NCBI RefSeq assembly: GCF_000173915.1
Contig: NZ_ACDZ02000005.1
Location: 120,049 to 184,048, forward strand
Direction of reading: 5' to 3'
Length of the DNA: 64,000 nt
Source of the DNA: Gemella haemolysans ATCC 10379
GTDB lineage: Bacteria; Bacillota; Bacilli; Staphylococcales; Gemellaceae
How positions within the stretch are numbered: position 1 is the stretch's first letter; each line of letters opens with the position of its first letter. A program made the position numbers and the translations under genes. The notes under the pieces were generated by a model. That model did no database searches. It was not told where the DNA came from and was given only the letters and a program-made list of their open reading frames with translations. This document shows positions 36,031-43,541 of this stretch, one piece after another.

Positions 36031-36228
36031 TTAATATTAGACCCCTTTTTTTATTTAACTTTTTTATTATACTACATATTTAGTTTAAACGCTATAATAA
36101 TGCGGAAAATTACTGAAAAAAACTTGATAATTTTGTATATTGTAACTGAAAAGAAAGTTGGTATTCTTTGAAATTTTCAAATGTTTATATTAAAATAAAA
36201 TAATAAGTACAAAAAATAGGAGTGCATT

Positions 36229-37086
36229 ATGCCAGAATTACCAGAGGTTGAGAATATAAAATTTGGACTTGAAGAAGTAGTAATAAATAAGAAAATTATT
36301 AATATAACATATTCTAAGGTTGTTGAAGATAGTCATAAAGTAGGAAAAATGGCTATTGTTAAACAAAAACTTAGCGCTTTTTCAGATAGTGTGAAAGGTA
36401 AAGAGATTGAAAAGTTATCACGTAGAGGAAAGTATTTATATTTCACATTAAATGAAGGATATATTATTACTCACTTTGGAATGACAGGGGCATTCTTTTT
36501 GGTTAAGGATATAGCTGAGATTACCAACAAAAATTATTATAAACATCAACATGTAATCTTTGAATTATCTACTGGAGAAAAATTAGTCTATAGTGATATT
36601 AGAAGATTTGGGGAACTTAGGTATATTGATGATATAACGAAATTTAAACCATTCATAAATCTTGCTCCAGAACCATTTGATAAAAAGGCAAAAAAATATT
36701 TCTTAAGTAAATTGGAAGAAAATAAATACAGGGAGCAATCTATAAAAGCACTACTCTTAGAAGGAAATGTATTTTGTGGTTGTGGTAATATCTATGATTG
36801 TGAGGTATTATACCGTCAAAAGATTCATCCTTTGACAAAAGCAAGTGAACTTTCTAAAAAGAAGAAGGAAAGTTTATTTAAAGAATTGATTGATATTTTG
36901 GATTTTGCAATTAAAGAAGGTGGTTCTACTATTTCTGATTATGTTCACGCTGATGGTGGAGAAGGGAATATGCAAAATTTTCATCAAATATATGGGAAAA
37001 AAGTTTGTCCTCTAGGTCATGAGGTGGAAAATGTAACAATAAAAGGACGCTCGAGTCACTTTTGTCCTATTTGTCAAAAAAAATAA
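36229..37086 (+). CDS. mutM: Formamidopyrimidine-DNA glycosylase (Fpg)
   Basis: Excises 8-oxoguanine and related lesions. The N-terminus MPELPEVENI gives the catalytic Pro2 and Glu3; RRGKYLYF near residue 62 holds the conserved Lys, and GCGNIYDCEVLYRQKIHP near residue 181 is the helix-two-turns-helix region (normally GIGNIYADEVLF). The C-terminal zinc finger is unusual: the second pair CPIC is intact, but the first pair reads CPLGH instead of CxxC, so a His one residue later may replace the second Cys. The catalytic Arg in GRSSHFC remains. yitT follows 16 bases later, likely co-transcribed. Confidence 0.92.
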   Translation: MPELPEVENIKFGLEEVVINKKIINITYSKVVEDSHKVGKMAIVKQKLSAFSDSVKGKEIEKLSRRGKYLYFTLNEGYIITHFGMTGAFFLVKDIAEITNKNYYKHQHVIFELSTGEKLVYSDIRRFGELRYIDDITKFKPFINLAPEPFDKKAKKYFLSKLEENKYREQSIKALLLEGNVFCGCGNIYDCEVLYRQKIHPLTKASELSKKKKESLFKELIDILDFAIKEGGSTISDYVHADGGEGNMQNFHQIYGKKVCPLGHEVENVTIKGRSSHFCPICQKK

Positions 37087-37102
37087 ATAAAAAGGAGAAT
37101 CA

Positions 37103-37951
37103 ATGGAAAGCAGAATAGAATTTTTAAAGAAATATATAAGTATAATTATTGGATCATTAATTTTTGCGGCGGGATTAGAATTTTTCTTAATTCCTAATAA
37201 TATATTGGATGGTGGAGTAATTGGTGTATCTATTATTGCACGTCACTATTTGGGATTACCACTTGGGATTTTCATACTAGTCTTTAATATTCCATTTCTA
37301 TATTTGGGATATAAGCAGATAGGTAAAGGATTCGCCATAGCTTCTATTTTTGGAATTGTTATCTTATCTTTTGCAACTTCATATTTTCATAATTTTTCAC
37401 CACTTGTTACGGATCCATTCTTAGCATGTATATTCGGTGGGATAATACTTGGAATAGGAGTAGGATTAGTTATTAGAAATGGTGGTACGTTAGATGGAAG
37501 TGAGATGTTTTCTATCTATGCTACTAAAAAATTACCGATTTCTGTAGGTGAAATGGTCCTTGGGATAAATGTTGTTATATTTATTGCTTCTGGATTTGTA
37601 TTCACATGGGAAGCTGCACTTTATTCAATGATAAGTTATTTCGTTGCATCTAAAGTAATGGATATTGTTATTGAGGGGCTTAATGATTCCAAATCGGTTA
37701 TGGTTATTACAAGTAACTATCAAGTGATAAGTCAAGAAATTCAAGACAGATTAGGTCGTGGTGTGACTTTATTACATGGTGAAGGTGGTTATTCAGGGCA
37801 TGAAACAAAAATAATCTTTTGTGTAATCACTCGTATAGAAGAATCAAAACTTAAAAAAATAGTCTTTAGAAATGATAAGAATGCCTTTCTATCGATTGGA
37901 ACAGTTAGTGAGGTAAGTGGAGCTAACTTTAAGAAAAAAGATATACACTAA
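37103..37951 (+). CDS. yitT: YitT family membrane protein (DUF161/DUF2179)
   Basis: A 282-residue membrane protein with five or six helices (YitT_membrane) and a C-terminal cytosolic DUF2179 domain (VMVITSNYQVISQEIQDRLGRGVTLLHGEGGYSG and ITRIEESKLKKIV). Function of the family is not established; transport has been suggested. AAAGGAG before the ATG; probably in one transcript with mutM, ending at the hairpin at 37959. Confidence 0.87.
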   Translation: MESRIEFLKKYISIIIGSLIFAAGLEFFLIPNNILDGGVIGVSIIARHYLGLPLGIFILVFNIPFLYLGYKQIGKGFAIASIFGIVILSFATSYFHNFSPLVTDPFLACIFGGIILGIGVGLVIRNGGTLDGSEMFSIYATKKLPISVGEMVLGINVVIFIASGFVFTWEAALYSMISYFVASKVMDIVIEGLNDSKSVMVITSNYQVISQEIQDRLGRGVTLLHGEGGYSGHETKIIFCVITRIEESKLKKIVFRNDKNAFLSIGTVSEVSGANFKKKDIH

Positions 37952-37958
37952 TAAATTT

Positions 37959-37989
37959 CCTTTGCAGTTTTTTCTGCAGAGGATTTTTT
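37959..37989 (+). terminator. Terminator after yitT
   Basis: CCTTTGCAG pairs with CTGCAGAGG around a T6 loop, followed by ATTTTTTG. Confidence 0.82.
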
Positions 37990-38020
37990 GTGTTATAATG
38001 ACTATAAAGAGGTGGGAATT

Positions 38021-38353
38021 ATGGAAGAATTATATAATTATCTTAATAAGAGTGAGAAGGTTTATTTGTTAGAAAGAAGAAAAACGGTAAAATTTTGGCA
38101 TATAATATTAGAACTTGTTGGCCTTTTATTTTTGGTGGGAGCATATAGGGAAGATAAGATTTATGATTGCTACTTGGTTAAGTTTGAAAAACATTGGGAA
38201 GTATTAGTGTGTAAAAAAGGCAAAGCACTAGAAAAAATTAAGCTTAAAGATAAATTTGAATTAAAAAAGAATTTTCTTTGTGATGGTTATAAGTATAAAG
38301 TTCATCGTGAAATTACACATGATTTGTACAACTATTTGAAATATTCATGTTAG
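38021..38353 (+). CDS. Small protein of unknown function
   Basis: A 110-residue protein not recognised. I start at the ATG at 38021 because AGAGGTGGG lies 5 bases upstream; a longer version from 37988 begins in the -10-like TATAAT. It is rich in Lys, Tyr and Leu, with one moderately hydrophobic stretch (WHIILELVGLLFLVGAY, about 29-45) that could be a membrane helix, then a basic, strand-rich C-terminal half. It has a TATAAT of its own and precedes rnmV by about 60 bases. Confidence 0.6.
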   Translation: MEELYNYLNKSEKVYLLERRKTVKFWHIILELVGLLFLVGAYREDKIYDCYLVKFEKHWEVLVCKKGKALEKIKLKDKFELKKNFLCDGYKYKVHREITHDLYNYLKYSC

Positions 38354-38416
38354 CATGAGCAAAAATTGTCTAAATATGTTATAATAGACTGATAAATTTT
38401 TTTAAAGGATAATAAA

Positions 38417-38968
38417 ATGAAAATCAAAGAAATAATAGTAGTAGAAGGAAGAGATGATACCAATAGGGTCAAAGAAGCAATAGATTGTGATACATTTGAA
38501 ACTAATGGCTCGGCCCTAACTAAGAAAAAAATAGAACGTTTAATCTTCCTAGAAAAAACAAGAGGATTAATAGTTTTAACGGATCCTGATTATGCGGGAA
38601 AAAGAATTAGAAGTATTATAGAAAAAAATATCCCGACGGCAAAACATGCATATATTTCAAATAAAAAAGCCGTAGATAGTAAAGGGAAAATAGGAATAGA
38701 AGCTGCGAGTAAAGAAGATATTATAGCGGCTATAAAAAATCATTATACACCTATGGATGAGGTAAAAAATGATATAAGTAATGAAATATTGATAGAGTTA
38801 GGTTTAGTTGGAGGAGCTACCTCAAAAGTTTTAAGAGAAGAACTTTGCGAAAGATTAAATATAGGTTACACTAATGCTAAACAACTACTAAATAAACTAA
38901 ACATGTATAATATTTCTAAAGAACGATTATTAGAAGAAATGAAAAAAATAAGTAAAGGAATAAAATAA
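38417..38968 (+). CDS. rnmV: Ribonuclease M5
   Basis: Cleaves the 5S rRNA precursor to its mature form, in Gram-positives. The 183-residue protein carries a Toprim domain: EIIVVEGRDDTNRVKEAID at the N-terminus (catalytic Glu), VLTDPDYAGKRIR near residue 55 (DxD-type metal site), and the C-terminal M5-specific region ending GGATSKVLREELCERLNIGYTNAKQLLNKLNMY. It overlaps rsmA by one base (TAATG), the conserved rnmV-ksgA arrangement of Firmicutes. Confidence 0.95.
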   Translation: MKIKEIIVVEGRDDTNRVKEAIDCDTFETNGSALTKKKIERLIFLEKTRGLIVLTDPDYAGKRIRSIIEKNIPTAKHAYISNKKAVDSKGKIGIEAASKEDIIAAIKNHYTPMDEVKNDISNEILIELGLVGGATSKVLREELCERLNIGYTNAKQLLNKLNMYNISKERLLEEMKKISKGIK

Positions 38969-39828
38969 TGATAGGAACACCCAAGAAAACTTTTGAAATA
39001 CTAAAAAAACACGGTTTTACATTTAAGAAGAGCCTAGGACAGAACTTTTTAATAGATGCTAATATCTTAAATAGAATTGTTGATGGGGCTGGGGTAAATG
39101 GAAATGTAGGAGTAATAGAAATTGGACCTGGGATTGGTTCTCTTACAGAAGCGTTAGCTAAAAAAGCTAAAAAAGTAATATCATTTGAAATTGATGGTAG
39201 ACTTCTACCGATTTTATCGGAGACACTTGCTGATTATCCTAATGTTGAGATTATTAATAATGACATCTTAAAAGTTGATGTTGATAAGATAATTGCTGAG
39301 AAGATGTCAGATTGTGAAAAAATTATGGTAGTAGCAAACTTACCTTACTATATTACAACTCCAATTTTAACTCATTTAATCGAGAATACTGAAAAAATTG
39401 ATGGTTATGTCGTTATGATGCAAAAAGAAGTTGCTAATAGACTGAATGCCAAGGTAGGAACGAAAGATTACAACTCATTAACGATTTTATTAAATTACTA
39501 TACAAATGTTGAGTATCTATTTACTGTACCGAAAAAAGTATTTGTACCTGCACCAAATGTTGAAAGTGCAGTTGTAAAAATTATGACAAAAGAAACTCGA
39601 GAATTTGAAACTGATGCTAAATTCTTTAAATTCGTACGTTCGTGTTTTGTTCAACGTAGAAAGACTTTATTAAATAACTTAATTTCAAGTTATGGTAAGG
39701 ATAAAAAACAAGACTTACAAAATGCTTGTGTAGATAGTGATATTGAGCCAGGAAGAAGAAGTGAAACTTTAAGTTTAGTAGAATTTTATAATCTATATAA
39801 TAATTTAACAAATAATAGTTTAATCTAA
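38968..39828 (+). CDS. rsmA: 16S rRNA dimethyladenosine transferase RsmA (KsgA)
   Basis: Dimethylates the two adjacent adenines in helix 45 of 16S rRNA, a late step of small-subunit assembly. The 286-residue protein has the family N-terminus KKSLGQNFLIDANIL, SAM motif EIGPGIGSLTEALA near residue 52, and the catalytic NLPYYITTPIL near residue 125, followed by VQRRKTLLNNL in the C-terminal domain. Translationally coupled to rnmV by a one-base overlap and 10 bases before the MazG-like gene. Confidence 0.96.
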   Translation: MIGTPKKTFEILKKHGFTFKKSLGQNFLIDANILNRIVDGAGVNGNVGVIEIGPGIGSLTEALAKKAKKVISFEIDGRLLPILSETLADYPNVEIINNDILKVDVDKIIAEKMSDCEKIMVVANLPYYITTPILTHLIENTEKIDGYVVMMQKEVANRLNAKVGTKDYNSLTILLNYYTNVEYLFTVPKKVFVPAPNVESAVVKIMTKETREFETDAKFFKFVRSCFVQRRKTLLNNLISSYGKDKKQDLQNACVDSDIEPGRRSETLSLVEFYNLYNNLTNNSLI

Positions 39829-39838
39829 AAGGTAAAAC

Positions 39839-40120
39839 ATGGAAGAATTAAAAACTATAATAACCGAATTTAGGGAAAAAAGAGGATGGGAAAAGTATGA
39901 TACTTTAGAAAGGTTCTCTAAAAGTATTTCAATAGAAGCGGCAGAGCTACTTGAACATTTTCAATGGAATGAAGAAGCAGATAATATTCAAGAGATAAAA
40001 GATGAATTGGCAGATGTCCTAATTTATGCTCTTGCAATGTGTTATCACCTAAATGAAGATCCTAAGAAGATAATTAAAGAAAAACTAGTTGATGTTGCAA
40101 GACGATATCCAGAAAAATAA
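39839..40120 (+). CDS. MazG-like nucleotide pyrophosphohydrolase
   Basis: A 93-residue all-helical NTP pyrophosphatase of the MazG/dCTPase (RS21-C6-like) group. The metal-binding pattern is present: SIEAAELLEHFQW (ExxE) near residue 31 and IKDELADVLIYAL (ExxD) near residue 58. Such enzymes cleave non-canonical or excess (d)NTPs to monophosphates. It is the last gene of the rnmV-rsmA transcript, followed at once by repeat copy B, whose hairpin may terminate it. Confidence 0.83.
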   Translation: MEELKTIITEFREKRGWEKYDTLERFSKSISIEAAELLEHFQWNEEADNIQEIKDELADVLIYALAMCYHLNEDPKKIIKEKLVDVARRYPEK

Positions 40121-40127
40121 AAGAAAA

Positions 40128-40313
40128 GAGAGAGTGACTCAAAAATCGTGATTTCGGAGAAATCGATTTTGTCGAGTCACCTCCGCACAGTTTATTAGAT
40201 ATCTAAAGAGCTTTTATAAAGCGAATTTAGATATCAATAAACCACTGCGTCTATGAGTTTTCATGTAAACTATTTTAAAATCTAGTACTTTTGGGTCAGC
40301 CCCCTTTTGTTTC
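40128..40313 (-). repeat. Dispersed intergenic repeat, copy B (inverted)
   Basis: Read on the minus strand it runs GGGGGCTGACCCAAAAG, then TCATAGACGCAGTGGTTTAT, then hairpin I (GTTTATTGATATCTAAA with TTTAGATATCTAATAAAC), then hairpin II (GGTGACTCGACAAAATCG with CGATTTTTGAGTCACT) and a T/C-rich tail. It is the closest match to copy C at 47519-47706 over its whole length. It lies between the MazG-like gene and the MFS gene in the opposite orientation to the other two copies. Confidence 0.8.
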
Positions 40314-40332
40314 TATAATAATTATCTATATA

Positions 40333-40363
40333 AAAAAGTAGCCCTTTACTAGGACTACTTTTT
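40333..40363 (-). terminator. Terminator of the MFS transporter gene
   Basis: AAAAAGTAG pairs with CTACTTTTT, with an inner CCT/AGG, just past the MFS stop codon. Confidence 0.75.
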
Positions 40364-40379
40364 AATGATTTTAATATTA

Positions 40380-41594
40380 CTATCTACTAGTTTTAGTTTT
40401 TAAGATACGTACTTCTTTACCTTTATAGAACATTGCGTAAAGAACTGTTACTCCTATTGTGATAACGGCGCATAGAATGTAAATTCCTTGATATGATAAA
40501 ATTCCGTGAACAGTACCTAAGGCGTATGGTCCAAATCCAAGACCAAGATCTAATCCGATAAAGTATGTAGAAAGTGCAATTCCTACTTTAGTAGAATCAA
40601 CAAGTTTTAAACAAACAGCTTGACCGTTTGACATGAATGTTCCGTAGCCTAATCCAATTAGTGCACCAGAGAATAATAACATAAAGCTACCATTTGTAAA
40701 ACTTAACATTAATAATCCTAAAGTTAAGAATACAAAACTTGGATACATAACTGCATTCTCACCACGAGCATCGAAAATACGACCTGCAAATGGACGAGTG
40801 GCTGTAATAATTAGTGCATATACTACAAAGAAGAAAGCTCCTGCAGTAGATAAGTTTAAGCTATCAGCATAAATTGATAAAAATCCTAGGACACTTGAAT
40901 ATGCTAAACCAATTAAGAATGCTACAGTAGAGATGAATAATACTCTATATTCAATAAATGTATTTAATGACCAACTGTTTAGTAATTTTTTTTGTTTTTC
41001 GTCTAATTGTATATTTTTTACTGGGAATAGGAAACAAGCAATTGTAACTGCAATTGACAATACAATAGCTAAAATGATTACTGCATTGAATCCAGTAATA
41101 GGTAATAATAACATACCAATAAATGGTCCGATAGCAGCTGCTAAACTTGTACTTAAACCATAGTAATTAATTCCTTCACCATTACGAGTTCTAGGAATAT
41201 ATGCAGTAACTATTGCGTTAGCTGCAGTAGAAATAGTTCCATAAGCAAATCCGTTTAAGAAACGAACTATATCTAAAATAATGATATTTGATGAAATTAA
41301 ATATGCAGCTGTTGTGATTAAGTAAATTAGAGCACCAAATCGTAAAATTTCTTTACGACCAATGATTTCTAATTTTTTACCGATATAAAGACGTGCGACA
41401 AGCGTACCAATAATATAGATACCTGCGGCAAAACCTGCCTGTGCGGCAGTAGCACCTAACTCAGAAGTGGCATATTTTGCTGTGATAACTACAAAACAAT
41501 AGTAAATTAAAAATACAATAAAGTTAATCGCAGTTATTGTGATAAATCCTTTGTTAAATAATTTTTCTCTTTCTATAGCTGAATGGCTATCCAT
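40380..41594 (-). CDS. MFS transporter
   Basis: A 404-residue major facilitator with 12 predicted membrane helices. The loop 2-3 signature appears as GKKLEIIGRKEILRFGALIY near residue 75, and a second-half equivalent (GRIFDARGENAVMYPSF) near residue 270. Resemblance is to drug/sugar-like MFS efflux proteins; the substrate is not predictable. Start ATG 41594 with GGAGA upstream. A promoter with an overlapping palindrome lies 40-65 bases upstream. Lone gene. Confidence 0.82.
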   Translation of the reverse strand: MDSHSAIEREKLFNKGFITITAINFIVFLIYYCFVVITAKYATSELGATAAQAGFAAGIYIIGTLVARLYIGKKLEIIGRKEILRFGALIYLITTAAYLISSNIIILDIVRFLNGFAYGTISTAANAIVTAYIPRTRNGEGINYYGLSTSLAAAIGPFIGMLLLPITGFNAVIILAIVLSIAVTIACFLFPVKNIQLDEKQKKLLNSWSLNTFIEYRVLFISTVAFLIGLAYSSVLGFLSIYADSLNLSTAGAFFFVVYALIITATRPFAGRIFDARGENAVMYPSFVFLTLGLLMLSFTNGSFMLLFSGALIGLGYGTFMSNGQAVCLKLVDSTKVGIALSTYFIGLDLGLGFGPYALGTVHGILSYQGIYILCAVITIGVTVLYAMFYKGKEVRILKTKTSR

Positions 41595-41631
41595 AAAAAT
41601 TCTCCTTACTTATTTTTAATGATATATGTCT

Positions 41632-41660
41632 ATCATACGCCTATGAAAATAGATTTTCAA
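41632..41660 (-). promoter_or_regulatory. MFS gene promoter with palindrome over the -35
   Basis: On the minus strand TTGAAA (41660-41655) and TATGAT (41637-41632) are spaced 17 bases. The palindrome TGAAAATCTATTTTCA (41644-41659) overlaps the -35 and spacer and looks like an operator for an unknown regulator. The remaining ~360 bases to the trp leader promoter are AT-rich with no gene seen. Confidence 0.55.
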
Positions 41661-42020
41661 GTAAAAATTTTCATAAAAATGATATATTTTCAATTTTATT
41701 TCCATGAAGAATACAATTTGTTAATAATAATATATTATCTATATATAACAGTAATATCAATGTTTTTGAAGGTGTGTTAATTTTAAAAAGTTAATCTTAT
41801 AGTTGTGAAAACGACTTATTTTCATGATTTTCAAAAATAGGCTTATAATTTAAGAAATATTATTAGTACAGCATTTTTAAATAAAGTAGGATTAATATAT
41901 TTATAATATTTTTTGAAAATAGTTTTAAGAAAAATTTATAAGTGATATAGTGATTTTTATAATTAAATAGAGTGTTTTTTGAATTATCAGAATTCTTTAG
42001 ATATTTTCTAAAAAAACATA

Positions 42021-42049
42021 TTGACAATAAAAAAAAGAGTTGCTATAAT
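42021..42049 (+). promoter_or_regulatory. Consensus promoter of the trpX leader
   Basis: A perfect TTGACA at 42021-42026 and TATAAT at 42044-42049 with a 17-base spacer. Transcription from about 42056 gives a leader of roughly 330 bases before trpX. Confidence 0.9.
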
Positions 42050-42086
42050 GTAAACAAGAATTAAACGTAAAGGAGAAAAAAGATTT

Positions 42087-42143
42087 ATGAAACTGTATCA
42101 AGTTGACACGCTACAATTAAATATTCGTTGGCAAAGCCACTAG
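42087..42143 (+). CDS. Leader peptide with Trp codon upstream of trpX
   Basis: A short reading frame MKLYQVDTLQLNIRWQSH (18 codons, TAG stop) begins 7 bases after a strong AAAGGAG. A single Trp codon (TGG, 42129-42131) lies four codons before the stop. The end of the frame (42137-42147, CCACTAGATAC) is itself complementary, with one base missing, to the downstream segment GTATCTATGTGG, so a ribosome held at the Trp codon would cover it. It is too short for the usual gene callers and is inferred as a regulatory peptide of a tryptophan attenuator. Confidence 0.65.
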   Translation: MKLYQVDTLQLNIRWQSH

Positions 42144-42331
42144 ATACTGAGTCGATCTTGTTTCTTTTTGACATAGATACGGCTCTCAGATGAGAAGTAA
42201 GTATCTATGTGGATTATTTGTGATGGAAAAATCGAGACCACATAGAAATATCTAGGTGGCTTTTTATATTGTAAAAAGTATAGTTAAAAGACCACTGGGT
42301 ATATGCTAGTGGTCTTTTTGTATAGATACGC
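42137..42331 (+). promoter_or_regulatory. Multi-segment transcription attenuator of trpXYZ
   Basis: Alternating complementary segments can be listed: S0 CCACTAGATAC 42137-42147; S1 ACATAGATAC 42171-42180; S2 GTATCTATGTGG 42201-42212; S3 CCACATAGAAATA 42238-42250; S4 TCTAGGTGGC 42251-42260 plus T5; S5 AAAAGACCACT 42286-42296; S6 AGTGGTCTTTTT 42308-42319. S1:S2, S2:S3, S3:S4 and S5:S6 can all pair; S3:S4 and S5:S6 are both followed by T-runs and are terminators. S2:S3 would act as an antiterminator, and S4:S5 is also possible. This is the layout of ribosome-mediated attenuation. Segment pairing is seen directly; the regulation is inferred. Confidence 0.65.
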
Positions 42332-42384
42332 TTCTAAAATTTTTATTACAAAAAATATTATTAAATTTAAAGGAGATTATTAAA

Positions 42385-43389
42385 ATGAAAGTAAATAAAA
42401 TTTTTGTAGCATTTGCGGTATTATTAGTTTGTGTATTAGGTTATGGGTTCTTCTCAAGTAAAAAAGGTGAGGAAACTAAAAAGGTTGATAATAAAGAGGT
42501 AAAAGTAGGAGTTCTTCAATTACTTAGTCACCCAGCTCTTGACCAAATTTATAAAGGTTTAGAAGATGGACTTAAAAAAGAAGGATATGAAGTTGGTAAG
42601 AACTTAAAAATTGATCTTCAAAATGCTCAAGGTGATCAAAGTAACTTAGCAAGTATGGGTCAAAAATTAGTTACAGATAACAACGATATTTTAGTAGGTA
42701 TTACAACACCAGCTACTTTATCACTATCAAATGCAACTAAAGATAAACCAATCATCATGGGTGGTATTACTTATCCAGTTGAAGCAGGATTAATTAAAGC
42801 TGAAGACAAACCAGGAAACAACATTACTGGTGTAAGTGATAGAACTCCAATTAAACAACAACTAGAAATCATGAAAAAAGTATTACCTAACATGAAAAAA
42901 GTTGGTATTTTATACACAGCTAGTGAAGATAACTCTGTAAAACAAGCTCAAGAAGCAGAAAAATTAGCTAAAGAATTAGGATTAGAAGTTAAAGTTTCAA
43001 CAGTAGCTAATACAAATGATATTCAACAAGTAACAGAAAGTCTTGCTTCACAAACAGATGCAATCTTTGTACCAATCGATAACACAATCGCTAGTGCAAT
43101 GGCAACAGTAGTAAAAGTAACAGACGCTAAGAAAATTCCAGTATTCCCATCTGCAGACACAATGGTAGCTGACGGAGGACTTTTAGGACTAGGTGTTGAC
43201 CAATATCAAATCGGGGTTGAAACAGCTAAAGTTGTAGCTAAAGTATTAAAAGGTGCAGATACTAAAGATATGCCAATCGTACTTGCTAATGAAGGTGTTA
43301 TCTATCTAAATGAAGCAAAAGCAAAACAATTAGGAATCGAAATTCCAAAAGAAATTAAAGATAAAGCAAAAGTAGTAGATAAAAAATAA
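42385..43389 (+). CDS. trpX: ABC transporter substrate-binding protein, TrpX-like
   Basis: Membrane-anchored binding protein of the ABC_sub_bind (DUF534) family; streptococcal members are annotated as tryptophan-binding TrpX. The 334 residues start with a signal-anchor (about 5-24) without a typical lipobox, then VGVLQLLSHPALDQIYKGLEDGL, the family start of the mature domain, NDILVGITTPATLSLSNATKDKPI, and IFVPIDNTIASAM near residue 228. It resembles the GVLQFVSHPSLD pattern of streptococcal TrpX. The Trp-codon leader upstream supports tryptophan as ligand. Permease and ATPase genes follow after a hairpin. Confidence 0.82.
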   Translation: MKVNKIFVAFAVLLVCVLGYGFFSSKKGEETKKVDNKEVKVGVLQLLSHPALDQIYKGLEDGLKKEGYEVGKNLKIDLQNAQGDQSNLASMGQKLVTDNNDILVGITTPATLSLSNATKDKPIIMGGITYPVEAGLIKAEDKPGNNITGVSDRTPIKQQLEIMKKVLPNMKKVGILYTASEDNSVKQAQEAEKLAKELGLEVKVSTVANTNDIQQVTESLASQTDAIFVPIDNTIASAMATVVKVTDAKKIPVFPSADTMVADGGLLGLGVDQYQIGVETAKVVAKVLKGADTKDMPIVLANEGVIYLNEAKAKQLGIEIPKEIKDKAKVVDKK

Positions 43390-43442
43390 TATTATTGATA
43401 TTATATTATTAAGAAGCTATTTGAATTATAAATAATTAAAAG

Positions 43443-43490
43443 GAGCGACTCATCAAATCAATAGAAAAAATTATTGTTTATGAGTCGCTC
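43443..43490 (+). terminator. Hairpin between trpX and trpY (attenuator or mRNA stabiliser)
   Basis: GAGCGACTCAT (43443-43453) pairs perfectly with ATGAGTCGCTC (43480-43490) around a 26-base loop; the tail is only weakly T-rich. It could lower permease/ATPase output relative to the binding protein or protect trpX mRNA. The arms resemble hairpin II of the dispersed repeat. Confidence 0.55.
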
Positions 43491-43541
43491 TAAATTATAT
43501 AAAATCAAATTAGAAGAAATATTAAATAAAAGAGGTGCAGG

